A stretch of 64,000 nucleotides of DNA, taken from contig NZ_QUNO01000004.1 of assembly GCF_003387475.1 (NCBI RefSeq), forward strand, positions 124,001 through 188,000, read 5' to 3'. The DNA is from Kutzneria buriramensis. Its GTDB lineage: Bacteria; Actinomycetota; Actinomycetes; Mycobacteriales; Pseudonocardiaceae. Below are positions 8,988 through 17,463 of the stretch, piece after piece; the stretch's first letter is position 1; each line of letters starts with the position of its first letter. Below the pieces are notes generated by a model. It saw only the letters and a list, made by a program, of their open reading frames with translations, ran no database searches and was not told the origin of the DNA. Made by a program: the position numbers and the translations under genes.

Positions 8988-10642
8988 GCGAGCCGGCGAC
9001 GATCATCATCAGAGCCGCTGACCTGCAGGGCGAAGAAAGTCCATCGCTGGCCAAGGCGAGCGGCTCGATGGCCATCGCCACGCTGATCAGCCGGGTGACC
9101 GGCTTCGGCTGGCGGCTGGCGCTGACCGTGCTACTGGGCATCACCGCGACCCAGGACGCCTACAACGCGGCCAACAACTTCCCGAACATGATCTACGAGC
9201 TGTTCGTCGGCAACGTGCTGACCAGCGTGATGATCCCGGTGCTGATCAAGGCCCGGCACGACGACGAGGACAGGGGCGTCGCCTACACCCAGCGCCTGGT
9301 CACCATGGGCACCGTCATGCTGCTCGCGGTCACCGTGCTCGCGGTGGCCTGCGCGCCGCTGCTGACCAGCGTGTTCGTCGACAGCTCGACCGGCCAGTCC
9401 CGGCCCGAGGTGGTCACCGCCTTCGGCTACCTGGTGCTGCCGGAGATCCTGTTCTACGGAATCAGCGCCCTGTTCAGCGCCATCCTCAACGCGCAGAACA
9501 TCTTCAAGGCGCCGGCCTGGGCGCCGGTGGCCAACAACGTGATCATGTTCGGCACGCTGGCGGCGTACGTGATCGTGCCCGGCGACCGGGACCTGAACCC
9601 GTTCCACTTCACCGACGCCAAGTTCCTGGTGCTGGGCATCGGCAGCACGCTGGGCGTGGCCGCGCAGGCTGTGGTGCTGGTGCCGGCGCTGCTGCGCAGC
9701 GGCTTCAAGCTGCGCTGGCGGTGGGGCTGGGACAAGCGGATCGGCCAGTTCGGCGGCCTGATGGGGTGGGCCTTCGGCTACGTTCTGGTCAGCCAGGTGA
9801 CGGTGTGGGCGACCACCCGCGTGGCCACCGGCGCGGCCGGCGGCGGCCTGTCGATCTACCTCCAGTCCTGGAACCTGCTCCAGGTGCCCTACGGCGTGCT
9901 GGGGGTGTCGCTGCTCACCGCGATCATGCCGAAGATGAGCCAGGCGGCCGCCGAGGGCGACGTGCCCGGCGTGCTGGACTACCTGTCCCAAGGCAGCCGG
10001 CTGACCGCCGTGATGCTGGTGCCGATCAGCGCCCTGATGACGGTCCTCGGCCCGGCCATGGGCGTCGCGCTGTTCTCGCTCAAGTCCTCGGAGGCCGCGG
10101 GCGCGTTCGAGCTGGGCTTAGGCGTGACGGCGTCGGCCTTCCTGCTGCTGCCCTACGCCGTCACGCTGTTGCAGCTGAGGGTGTTCTACGCGTTCAACGA
10201 CTCGCGCACGCCGACCGTGCTGCGCCTGTTCATGGTGATCTTCCAGGTCCCGCTGACCTTCGCCTGCCCGCTGGTGCTGCCCGCGCAGGACGTGGTCTAC
10301 GGCATCGCCTGCGTGAACGGCCTCACCTACGCGGTGGGCATGCTGATGGGGGAGATCTGGCTGCGCCGCCGGTTCGGCAAGCTCGGCAGCCGCCGCGTGG
10401 TGCGGACCTACGTCAAGACCGGCGTCAGCTCCGTGTGGGGCGCGGCCGCCGCGCTGGCCGTGGTCCTGCTGGTTACCCACTACATTCCCGGGGGTATCCA
10501 CCGGGCGGGCGGAGCCTGGGTGACCCTGCTCGGTGGCGGCCTGCTCGGCCTGGCCTGCGCGTTCGGCATGATGACGTTGCTCAGAGTGCACGAGCTCCAG
10601 CCGGCGCTGAGCCGAATCACCCGATTCGTGCGGCGGACCTGA
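8984..10642 (+). CDS. murJ: Lipid II flippase MurJ (MviN)
   Basis: The 552-residue MOP-superfamily membrane protein has about 14 membrane segments. Family motifs are clear: SMAIATLISRVTGFGWR at the start, NNFPNMIYELFVGN, and LLPYAVTLLQLRVFYAFNDSRTP in the second half. MurJ translocates lipid II across the membrane for peptidoglycan synthesis. The GTG start overlaps the upstream stop (GTGA). In Mycobacterium the same protein carries a C-terminal pseudokinase; here MurJ ends shortly after the last membrane segment (SRITRFVRRT) and the kinase-like part is a separate gene 69 bp downstream. Confidence 0.92.
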   Translation: MSEPATIIIRAADLQGEESPSLAKASGSMAIATLISRVTGFGWRLALTVLLGITATQDAYNAANNFPNMIYELFVGNVLTSVMIPVLIKARHDDEDRGVAYTQRLVTMGTVMLLAVTVLAVACAPLLTSVFVDSSTGQSRPEVVTAFGYLVLPEILFYGISALFSAILNAQNIFKAPAWAPVANNVIMFGTLAAYVIVPGDRDLNPFHFTDAKFLVLGIGSTLGVAAQAVVLVPALLRSGFKLRWRWGWDKRIGQFGGLMGWAFGYVLVSQVTVWATTRVATGAAGGGLSIYLQSWNLLQVPYGVLGVSLLTAIMPKMSQAAAEGDVPGVLDYLSQGSRLTAVMLVPISALMTVLGPAMGVALFSLKSSEAAGAFELGLGVTASAFLLLPYAVTLLQLRVFYAFNDSRTPTVLRLFMVIFQVPLTFACPLVLPAQDVVYGIACVNGLTYAVGMLMGEIWLRRRFGKLGSRRVVRTYVKTGVSSVWGAAAALAVVLLVTHYIPGGIHRAGGAWVTLLGGGLLGLACAFGMMTLLRVHELQPALSRITRFVRRT

Positions 10643-10711
10643 GGGTTCACCCACAGCCCGACCGACCTGTTTCACGTACCCTCGACCCCGAGCGGGACGG
10701 GAGAGCACGCG

Positions 10712-12283
10712 GTGAGCACCTGGCCGACCGAGATGGCCCCGCCCGGCAGAGGCACTGCCGGGCCGCCCAGCCCTGCCCTCCAACCGGGGGGCATGGTCGG
10801 CGACGGACGGTACCGGCTGCTCAGCTACTCCGGCACCGACGGGCGCTGCAACGCCCAGATGTGGCGGGCCCGCGACGGTCAGCTCGGCCGCGACGTGGCC
10901 CTGACGGTGTTGCTCGGTAACCAGGGTGACGCGCACGCGGCCGCAAGGGTTCGACGCACGCTGGAACGCGCCATGCACGGCGCCAGCTACGCGCACCCCG
11001 GCGTGTCCCGCATCCTCGACGTGCTCAGCCCCGGCAACGGCATCGCGCCGCGGGAGCACGTCCTCGGCATCGTCGTCGCCGAGTGGACCAACGGCACCGA
11101 CCTGATCGACCTGATCGCCGACGGCCCGCTGCCGGCCGCCACCGCGTCCCGCCTCCTGGAGCCGCTGGCCGCCGCCGTCGAGGGCGCGCACCACGCCGGC
11201 CTGGTGCTGGGCACCGAGCACCCCCAGCGCATCCGTGTGACGCCCGAGGGGCAGCTGCGGCTGGCCTTCCCGGGCCCGCGCGCGGAGGCCTCCTCCCGTG
11301 ACGACGTCAAGGGGCTCGGCGCGATCCTGTACCTGCTGCTGACCGGCCGCTGGGCGCTGCCCGGCGGGCCGCAGGGGCTGCCGGTCGCGCCGATCGGCCC
11401 CAACGGCAGCGTGGTCGCCCCCCGCAGCCTGCACCCGATGGTCCCGCACGCGCTGTCCGCGGTGGCCGTGCGCAGCCTGGAGGACACCAGCGTCGGCGGC
11501 ATCCGCACCGGCGCCGCGATCCTCCAGGTGCTCGACGAGATCGCCGAGGCGGAGGCCGAGACCGGGCTGATCCCGGTGGTCACCGAGCAGGAGCCCGAGG
11601 ACAACGTCGTCTGGACGACGCAGCGCCCGGTCAAGGACAAGACCCGCACCCGCAAGCTGGCCATCGGCGTCACCGCGCTGGCCGTGGCCACGCTGTTGGT
11701 GCTGGGCTGGATCGCCATGCAGGTGGTCGGCTTCTTCAACGAGAACAACACCAAGGGCGACAGCGGCCCGCCGCTGGTGATCAGCCAGGTGGTGCCGACC
11801 ACCGAGACCAAGCAGTCCATCAACAACGCGCCGACGCCGACGACCGGACCGGTCGCGCCGGCCAGCATCAGCGTGTTCAACGTGGCCAGCGACCCGGACA
11901 GCCCCAACAAGGGCGGGCTGGCCATCGACGGCGACCCGAACACCTCGTGGCGGACCGACAAGTACCTGTCCAACTTCCCGGCGCTCAAGCCCGGCATCGG
12001 CCTGATGGCGACCTTCGCCCAGCCGGTGAAGCTGGCCCAGGTCGTGATCACCTCGCCGAGCGCCGGCACCAAGGTGGAGATCCGCACCGCCGCCAGCGAC
12101 CAGCCGCAGCTCCAGCAGACGCTGGTCGTCGGCAGCGCCACGCTGGCCGCCGGCGACACCACCATCCCGGTCAAGATGACCGCGCCGGGCCAGCGCATCG
12201 TGGTGTGGATCACCAGCATGAGCCCCAGCGGCAAGCTGTGGGCGTCGCAGATCGCCGAGATCAAGTTCATCGGCGGTCGTTGA
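10712..12283 (+). CDS. Pseudokinase with extracytoplasmic discoidin-like domain
   Basis: Of 523 residues, about 30-285 resemble a Ser/Thr kinase but key residues are missing: the VAxKxL lysine is Thr65 (VALTVL), the HRDLKPxN loop reads LVLGTEHPQRI, and DFG is replaced by AFP near residue 186. A membrane span lies at 316-342 and a C-terminal beta domain (LAIDGDPNTSWRTDKYLS) resembles a discoidin/F5-8 domain. This is the same architecture as the C-terminal part of mycobacterial MviN, where the pseudokinase, when phosphorylated, recruits FhaA to limit lipid II export. Start GTG follows GGGACGGGAGAG. A similar regulatory role next to MurJ is inferred. Confidence 0.85.
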   Translation: MSTWPTEMAPPGRGTAGPPSPALQPGGMVGDGRYRLLSYSGTDGRCNAQMWRARDGQLGRDVALTVLLGNQGDAHAAARVRRTLERAMHGASYAHPGVSRILDVLSPGNGIAPREHVLGIVVAEWTNGTDLIDLIADGPLPAATASRLLEPLAAAVEGAHHAGLVLGTEHPQRIRVTPEGQLRLAFPGPRAEASSRDDVKGLGAILYLLLTGRWALPGGPQGLPVAPIGPNGSVVAPRSLHPMVPHALSAVAVRSLEDTSVGGIRTGAAILQVLDEIAEAEAETGLIPVVTEQEPEDNVVWTTQRPVKDKTRTRKLAIGVTALAVATLLVLGWIAMQVVGFFNENNTKGDSGPPLVISQVVPTTETKQSINNAPTPTTGPVAPASISVFNVASDPDSPNKGGLAIDGDPNTSWRTDKYLSNFPALKPGIGLMATFAQPVKLAQVVITSPSAGTKVEIRTAASDQPQLQQTLVVGSATLAAGDTTIPVKMTAPGQRIVVWITSMSPSGKLWASQIAEIKFIGGR

Positions 12284-12325
12284 TCACCCGATCGGCCGCG
12301 TCAAGAGGCCCGGAAGCAGTACCGA

Positions 12326-12331
12326 TATCCT
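12326..12331 (+). promoter_or_regulatory. -10 box of sigM leaderless promoter
   Basis: TATCCT ends 6 nt before the sigM GTG. It suggests that sigM is expressed from a housekeeping-type leaderless promoter; no ECF-type promoter was recognised in this short gap. Confidence 0.5.
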
Positions 12332-12337
12332 CAGCGG

Positions 12338-12955
12338 GTGACCGCAGCCGCCAGCTCGGACGCCGACCTGATAGCGGCTCATGCCGCCGGCGATCCGCAC
12401 GCGTTCGGGGAGCTGGTCAGGCGACATCGGGACCGGATGTGGGCGGTGGCCGTTCGCACCCTTCGCGATCCCGACGAGGCGGCTGACGCGCTCCAAGAGG
12501 CCTTCATCTCCGCGTTCCGGGCGGCCGGCTCGTTCCGGGCCGAATCGCAGGTGACCACCTGGCTGCACCGCATCGTGGTGAACGCCTGCCTGGACCGGAT
12601 CCGGCGACGTCAGGCCCGGCCGACCGTGCCGCTGCCGGAGGCCGGCGGGCAGGAGCCGTCCGTGCCCCGCGACGCCGTGGCCGAGCTCCAGACCCGGATG
12701 GTCGTCCAGGACGCGCTGCACGAGCTGCCCGCCGAGCAGCGCGTGCCGATCGTGCTGGTCGACGTCGAGGGATACTCGGTGGCGGAGACCGCCAAGATGC
12801 TGGGCATCGCCGAGGGCACCGTGAAGAGCCGCTGCGCCCGCGGTCGTACGAAGCTGGCGAAACTTCTCGGGCACCTGCGGAACCCAAGTGCAGATGCGAA
12901 CGTCCCAGGTAGTGCACCGGGTTCGCATCCGCAACGCCTCAGGGAGGGCCGATGA
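12338..12955 (+). CDS. sigM: ECF sigma factor SigM
   Basis: The 205-residue protein has region 2 at about 12-80 (ELVRRHRDRMWAVAVRTLR, DALQEAFISAFRAAGSF, TWLHRIVVNACLDRIRRR) and region 4 at about 128-185 (LPAEQRVPIVLVDVEGYSV, then AETAKMLGIAEGTVKSR). It directs RNA polymerase to an alternative regulon. Position after murJ and before an anti-sigma gene and trxBA is the SigM position of actinobacteria. ATGA overlap with the next gene indicates co-expression with its regulator. The GTG start follows TATCCT by 6 nt. Confidence 0.9.
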   Translation: MTAAASSDADLIAAHAAGDPHAFGELVRRHRDRMWAVAVRTLRDPDEAADALQEAFISAFRAAGSFRAESQVTTWLHRIVVNACLDRIRRRQARPTVPLPEAGGQEPSVPRDAVAELQTRMVVQDALHELPAEQRVPIVLVDVEGYSVAETAKMLGIAEGTVKSRCARGRTKLAKLLGHLRNPSADANVPGSAPGSHPQRLREGR

Positions 12956-13809
12956 ACGGGGATTCGCCCCACGGCGGGCAGCCGTGGTCCGTTGACCTGC
13001 TCGCCGACCTGCACGCGGACGGCGGCGACCGGACCGCCCTGGACGCCGACGCGCACGCGGTGCTGTCCGCCCTCGACACGACGCAGGCGGAGCTCGCCGC
13101 CCTGCCGCCGATGCGGATGCCCGACGACGTTGCGGCTCGTATCGACGCCGCCCTGGCAGTGGAGGCTGCCGCTCGCGCCGGTGCCGTGTCGCCGGTGACT
13201 CCGTTCCAGGCCGCCGCAGCCCCTGTGCCGCCGCAGGCCACCGGCGCAGCCGCCATGCCGTCCGCACCGGTGCCGTTGCGGCCCGCCGCCGCGCCCCCGG
13301 CCTATGCCCAGCACCCTGCGCCGGTCGTCGACCTCGCCGAGGCCCGTCGCCGTCGCAACCGCCGGCTCGGCATCGCCGGCGGCCTGATCACGGCCGCTGC
13401 CGCCGTCGCCGGCGTGGTGTTCGTGGTGCTGCCCGGCAACAACACCGCCGGCATCCCGCAGGCGGTCCCGCTGCCGACCACCTCGTCCAGCGTCCAGACC
13501 GACCCGCAGAACAACGGCCCGCTGACGCTGCGCGACGGCGACCTGCCGGCGGCCGGCATCAAGGCGGTCGGGTTCCACGACTACGGCCCGTTCGCCGACG
13601 CCGGCAAGCTCGACGCCTGCCTGACCGCCAACGGCCAGCCCGCCGGCACGAAGCCGATCTTCGGCCGGCCGGCCACCCTCGAGGGGCGGCCCGTCGAGAT
13701 GTTCCTGCTGTCCACCGGCAAGCCCGTGCGCTACCAGCTGCTGGTCGTCGGCGCCGAGTGCGCCGCCGGGAATCCGGCCACCGTCGCCAACAGCACCATC
13801 GGTCACTGA
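12952..13809 (+). CDS. Membrane-bound anti-SigM factor
   Basis: The 285-residue protein has a short cytoplasmic N-terminus (about 1-125, with DLLADLHADGGDRTALDADA), a basic stretch (RRRRNRR), one membrane span (LGIAGGLITAAAAVAGVVFVV, about residues 140-162) and an extracytoplasmic C-terminal half. It starts in overlap with sigM (ATGA), the usual arrangement for a sigma/anti-sigma pair, and corresponds in position to Rv3912. No HxxxCxxC zinc motif is present, so sensing is not by zinc-thiol oxidation. It presumably sequesters SigM until an envelope signal triggers release. Confidence 0.8.
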   Translation: MNGDSPHGGQPWSVDLLADLHADGGDRTALDADAHAVLSALDTTQAELAALPPMRMPDDVAARIDAALAVEAAARAGAVSPVTPFQAAAAPVPPQATGAAAMPSAPVPLRPAAAPPAYAQHPAPVVDLAEARRRRNRRLGIAGGLITAAAAVAGVVFVVLPGNNTAGIPQAVPLPTTSSSVQTDPQNNGPLTLRDGDLPAAGIKAVGFHDYGPFADAGKLDACLTANGQPAGTKPIFGRPATLEGRPVEMFLLSTGKPVRYQLLVVGAECAAGNPATVANSTIGH

Positions 13810-13820
13810 TCGACAGCGGT

Positions 13821-13845
13821 GACGGCCGGCCCGGTGCCGGCCGTC
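13821..13845 (+). terminator. Hairpin terminator after the sigM operon
   Basis: A 10-bp perfect stem, GACGGCCGGC and GCCGGCCGTC, with a 5-nt loop, lies 11 bp after the anti-sigma stop. It lacks a U-tract, as many actinobacterial hairpin terminators do. It separates the sigM operon from trxBA. Confidence 0.6.
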
Positions 13846-13857
13846 ACTCTCCGGTGC

Positions 13858-13884
13858 GGAATGCCGGACACCTACCATCGCGTT
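13858..13884 (+). promoter_or_regulatory. SigR/SigH-type promoter of trxBA
   Basis: GGAAT (13858-13862) is followed after 19 nt by GTT (13882-13884). This fits the GGAAT-N18/19-GTT consensus of the thiol-stress sigma factors SigR (Streptomyces) and SigH (Mycobacterium), which are known to control thioredoxin genes. A housekeeping-like TACCAT at 13873-13878 overlaps it. Confidence 0.55.
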
Positions 13885-13924
13885 CAACGGTACGTCTGGC
13901 GAACGCGATACGGAGGTCGTGTCA

Positions 13925-14902
13925 GTGGCGGCGGAATCAGAAGTCCGGAACCTGATCATCGTCGGGTCCGGCCCCGCGGGCTACACCGCGGCGGTGTACG
14001 CGGCCAGGGCGCAGTTGCAGCCGCTGGTGTTCGAGGGAACCCAGTTCGGCGGCGCCCTGATGACCACCACCGAGGTGGAGAACTACCCCGGGTTCCGCGA
14101 CGGCATCATGGGCCCCGAGCTGATGGAGCAGATGCGGGCGCAGGCCGAGCGGTTCGGCGCCGAGCTGCGCACCGAGGACGTGGAGCAGGTCGAGCTGACC
14201 GGCGACATCAAGTACGTCACCGCGAACGGCGTCCGCCACGCCGCCCGCGCGGTGATCCTCGCGATGGGCGCGGCGGCCCGCTACCTCGACGTGCCGGGCG
14301 AGCAGAAGCTGCTGGGCCGCGGCGTGTCGGCCTGTGCGACCTGTGACGGCTTCTTCTTCCGCGACCAGGACATCGCGGTGGTCGGCGGCGGCGACTCGGC
14401 GATGGAGGAGGCCACCTTCCTCACCCGCTTCGCCCGCAGCGTCACGATCATCCACCGGCGCGAGGAGTTCCGTGCCTCCCGGATCATGCTGGAGCGGGCC
14501 CGGGCCAACGACAAGATCAAGTGGCTGCTGAACGCCGAGGTCGTCGAGGTGCTCGGCGACACCACGGTGGCCGGCGCCAAGATCCGCGACACGCGCACCG
14601 GCGAGGAGTCGGAGCTGGCGGTCACCGGCCTGTTCATGGCCATCGGCCACGACCCGCGCAGCGCGCTGGTCGCCGACCAGGTCGACCTGGACGAGGACGG
14701 CTACGTGCGGGTGCTCGCGCCGTCCACCTACACCAAGCTCGACGGCGTGTTCGCGGCCGGCGACCTGGTGGACCACACCTATCGGCAGGCGATCACCGCG
14801 GCCGGCTCCGGTTGCGCCGCGGCCATCGACGCTGAACGCTGGCTGGCCGACCGGGCCGCCGACGACGCCGAACCCGAGGCGACCGCCGTCCCCGTCAACT
14901 GA
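13925..14902 (+). CDS. trxB: Thioredoxin reductase
   Basis: This FAD/NADPH enzyme reduces thioredoxin. It shows the FAD-binding [19 protein letters not shown] at the start, the redox-active CATC in [11 protein letters not shown] near residue 136, the NADPH-binding [15 protein letters not shown], and the C-terminal [26 protein letters not shown] at 13925 is preferred because GGAGGT ends 7 nt before it; the in-frame GTG at 13919 overlaps the expected spacing. Length (325 residues) is normal. It forms an operon with trxA, 31 bp downstream. Confidence 0.93.
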   Translation: MAAESEVRNLIIVGSGPAGYTAAVYAARAQLQPLVFEGTQFGGALMTTTEVENYPGFRDGIMGPELMEQMRAQAERFGAELRTEDVEQVELTGDIKYVTANGVRHAARAVILAMGAAARYLDVPGEQKLLGRGVSACATCDGFFFRDQDIAVVGGGDSAMEEATFLTRFARSVTIIHRREEFRASRIMLERARANDKIKWLLNAEVVEVLGDTTVAGAKIRDTRTGEESELAVTGLFMAIGHDPRSALVADQVDLDEDGYVRVLAPSTYTKLDGVFAAGDLVDHTYRQAITAAGSGCAAAIDAERWLADRAADDAEPEATAVPVN

Positions 14903-14933
14903 GCTTCGTCCCTTCACCCACGTAGGAGAGAAC

Positions 14934-15260
14934 ATGGCCGGCAACACCGTGACCGTCACGGACAAGTCCTTCGACCAGGACGTCCTCAAGAGCGAGAAGC
15001 CCGTGCTGGTGGACTTCTGGGCGACCTGGTGCGGTCCGTGCAAGATGGTCGCGCCGGTGCTGGAGGAGATCGCCGCCGAGCACGCGGACAAGCTGACCAT
15101 TGCCAAGCTGGACATCGACGCCAACCCGGCGATCGCCCGGGAGTACCAGATCATGTCGGTGCCGACCATGATCCTCTTCCAGAACGGCCTGCCGGCCAAG
15201 CAGATCGTCGGCGCCAAGCCGAAGGCCGCGATGCTCAAGGAGCTTTCCGCGGTGTTGTGA
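14934..15260 (+). CDS. trxA: Thioredoxin
   Basis: The 108-residue cytoplasmic disulfide reductase has the invariant active site FWATWCGPCKM and the cis-proline segment SVPTMILF. It is reduced by the TrxB encoded just upstream and has a good ribosome binding site (GTAGGAGAGAAC before ATG). It shares the thiol-stress promoter in front of trxB and is followed by a 12-bp hairpin terminator. Confidence 0.95.
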   Translation: MAGNTVTVTDKSFDQDVLKSEKPVLVDFWATWCGPCKMVAPVLEEIAAEHADKLTIAKLDIDANPAIAREYQIMSVPTMILFQNGLPAKQIVGAKPKAAMLKELSAVL

Positions 15261-15286
15261 CACGCCGCGAGGCAACCCGTTCGAGT

Positions 15287-15319
15287 GACCCGTGCGTCTT
15301 ACCCTTCGACGCACGGGTC
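15287..15319 (+). terminator. Hairpin terminator after trxBA
   Basis: GACCCGTGCGTC and GACGCACGGGTC form a perfect 12-bp stem with a 9-nt loop, 26 bp after the trxA stop. The U-tract is weak. Confidence 0.65.
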
Positions 15320-15464
15320 GCTGCGCTTCTGGGCCGTTCGGACCAGCTCCGTAGTGGGCCGAACGCTCTGCGTAGCCCTGTTCTGAGCATTGTCACGGGC
15401 AGGGCACAATAGGGCGTCACACACCGCGCCGGAGGTATCCGGCGCCCTAGACGAGCGAGGGTGT

Positions 15465-16610
15465 ATGCAGGTTCTCCGTCGCGGTGACGTCGGTCCGGCA
15501 GTTGCCGAGATCAGGTCGACTCTCATCGCGCTGGGGCTGCTGTCGGCGACCGCACGGGATGGCGAGGTCGTCTTCGACGCCGAGGTGGAGCACGCGGTGC
15601 GTGCCTTCCAGCAGCAGCGAGGCCTGATCACCGACGGCCTGGTCGGCCCGGCCACCTACGCAGCCCTGCGTGCCGCCACGTACCAGCTCGGCGACCGCCC
15701 GCTGACGTACCTGGTCTCGCACCCGCTGACGGGCGACGACGTGGCCACCCTCCAGGAGCGGCTGCTGGAGCTGGGCTTCGACGCGGGCCGCCACACCGGC
15801 GTGTTCGACCAGCAGACCGAGCTGGCGCTGCGCAGCTTCCAGCGGGAGTACGGCCTGACCGTCGACGGCATCTGCGGCGCGGAGACGGTCCGCGCGCTGC
15901 GCCAGCTGACGCCGAAGGTCCGCGGCGGCCGGCCGGTGCTGCTCCGCGAGCAGGAGCAGGTCCGCCAGGCCGGTCCGCGGCTGCGCGGCAAGCGCATCGT
16001 GATCGACCCGGGCCACGGCGGCCGGGACCGCGGCGTGGTCGTCGGCACGCACAGCGAGGCCGACGTGGTCTGGGACCTGGCCCGCCGGCTGGAGGGCCGC
16101 ATGCAGGCCACCGGCATGGAGGCGCTGCTGTCCCGCGGCCCCGACCAGTGCCCGCCGGAGCGGGAGCGGGCCCGGTTCGCCAACGAGGCGGGCGCGGACC
16201 TGATCCTGTCGCTGCACGTCGACGCGAACGCGTCGCCGCAGGCCAGCGGCGTGGCGACGTTCCACTACGGCACCGGCAACGGCACCACCACCTCGACGGT
16301 GGGCGAGACGCTGGCCGGCTTCATCCAGCGCGAGCTGGTGGCCCGCACCGGACTGCCGGACTGCCGCACGCACGGCCGCACCTGGGACATCCTGGTCGGC
16401 ACCCGCTGCCCGGCGGTGCGGATCGAGGTCGGCTACCTGACCAACGCCGCGGACCGGGGCAAGCTGGCCGATCCGACGTTCCGGGACACCGTGGCCGAGG
16501 GCATCCTGGTCGCGGTGAAGCGGCTCTACCTGCTGGGTGAGAACGACCAGCCGACCGGCACCTTCACGTTCGCCGACCTGATCCGGCACGAGCTGGCCAA
16601 GGCCGAGTAG
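15465..16610 (+). CDS. cwlM: CwlM-type amidase-fold protein
   Basis: The 381-residue product has two peptidoglycan-binding-like domains (about 1-65 and 70-145; 'HAVRAFQQQRGLITDGLVG', 'LALRSFQREYGLTVDGICG') and an amidase_3 domain (about 178-365). Zinc ligands and the catalytic Glu of that family are present: DPGHGGRD, SEADVVWD, LSLHVDAN and RIEVGYLTN. There is no signal peptide, so it is cytoplasmic. In mycobacteria CwlM is a PknB substrate that activates MurA; the C-terminal PTGTFTF resembles its phosphorylated tail. ATG at 15465 fits the start of the first domain. Confidence 0.88.
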   Translation: MQVLRRGDVGPAVAEIRSTLIALGLLSATARDGEVVFDAEVEHAVRAFQQQRGLITDGLVGPATYAALRAATYQLGDRPLTYLVSHPLTGDDVATLQERLLELGFDAGRHTGVFDQQTELALRSFQREYGLTVDGICGAETVRALRQLTPKVRGGRPVLLREQEQVRQAGPRLRGKRIVIDPGHGGRDRGVVVGTHSEADVVWDLARRLEGRMQATGMEALLSRGPDQCPPERERARFANEAGADLILSLHVDANASPQASGVATFHYGTGNGTTTSTVGETLAGFIQRELVARTGLPDCRTHGRTWDILVGTRCPAVRIEVGYLTNAADRGKLADPTFRDTVAEGILVAVKRLYLLGENDQPTGTFTFADLIRHELAKAE

Positions 16611-16627
16611 GCGAGAGATCGACAAAT

Positions 16628-16669
16628 CGCCCCTGCCCAGTGCTTCCCCTGCTGGTCAGGGGCGTTTTT
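16628..16669. terminator. Intrinsic terminator between cwlM and the GNAT gene
   Basis: CGCCCCTG and CAGGGGCG form the outer stem, with an inner CCAG/CTGG pair, followed by TTTTT on the plus strand. It ends the cwlM transcript and reaches the stop codon of the convergent GNAT gene. Confidence 0.8.
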
Positions 16670-17307
16670 CACGCCGGGCGCAGGCTGGGTTCGGCGCTGC
16701 CGACGCCGGTGATGGTGACGGTGCCGAGCAGCCGCTCCAGCGCCGCCTCGACGTCTTCCTTCCACGACAGGGCGGTGCGCAGCTCCAGGCGCAGCCGGGG
16801 CCAGCGCGGGTGCGGACGGACCGTCTTGAAGCCGACGGAGAGCAGGAAGTTCGCCGGGATCACGCAGCTGGACTCGTCGTCGATGGACGCGTCGCTGAAC
16901 GCCTCGATCGCCTTCACGCCGCGGCGGGTGAGGTCCTTGGCCACCGCCTGTACCAGCACCCGGCCCAGGCCGCCCCGTTCGAACTCGGGCAGCACCCGCA
17001 GCGCGGTCAGCAGCACGGCGTCGGCCGACACCGGGGCGGTGGGGAAGGCAACGGCACGGGGCACGGCGCTCGGCGGCGCGTACAGCGCGTAGCCGGCGGG
17101 CACGTTGTCCACGTAGATGATGCGACCGCAGGAGCCCCACTCCAGCAGCACGCTGGAGACCCAGGCCTCCTTCTCGAAGTCGGTCTGCCCGTACTCCTCG
17201 GCCTGCTCCTTCAGGTGCGGAGCCAGCTCCCAGAACACGCACTTACGGCACCGCTTAGGGAGGTGCTCCAGGTTGTCCAGAGTGACGCCCACAACGCGCC
17301 GCGACAC
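16669..17307 (-). CDS. GNAT-family acetyltransferase (Rv3916c-like)
   Basis: The 212-residue protein carries the acetyl-CoA-binding motif of the GNAT fold (VLPEFERGGLGRVLVQAVAK) and an N-terminal CRKCVFWEL segment whose paired cysteines could bind metal. Its place between cwlM and parAB matches Rv3916c. GTG at 17307 is preferred, because the only GGAGGT lies just before it and inside the longer reading from the GTG at 17319. The acceptor substrate is unknown. Confidence 0.8.
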   Translation of the reverse strand: MSRRVVGVTLDNLEHLPKRCRKCVFWELAPHLKEQAEEYGQTDFEKEAWVSSVLLEWGSCGRIIYVDNVPAGYALYAPPSAVPRAVAFPTAPVSADAVLLTALRVLPEFERGGLGRVLVQAVAKDLTRRGVKAIEAFSDASIDDESSCVIPANFLLSVGFKTVRPHPRWPRLRLELRTALSWKEDVEAALERLLGTVTITGVGSAEPSLRPA

Positions 17308-17463
17308 CCGACCTCCCACGCGCAGACCTGAACCCCGCGTGACCCCACGGGAACGCGAACCAGCATAGGCCGGTGTGACGAGCGCCGGAAGGACTCAGCC
17401 CCGATCGGGACGCCCGTTACACTCGTCTGATCTACCACGCCTCACATGTTGAGGGAGGCAGGC

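Noticed and set aside
10669-10682. parS site before the pseudokinase gene
   Set aside because: TGTTTCACGTACCCTC is only the left half of parS and overlaps a TACCCT promoter box.
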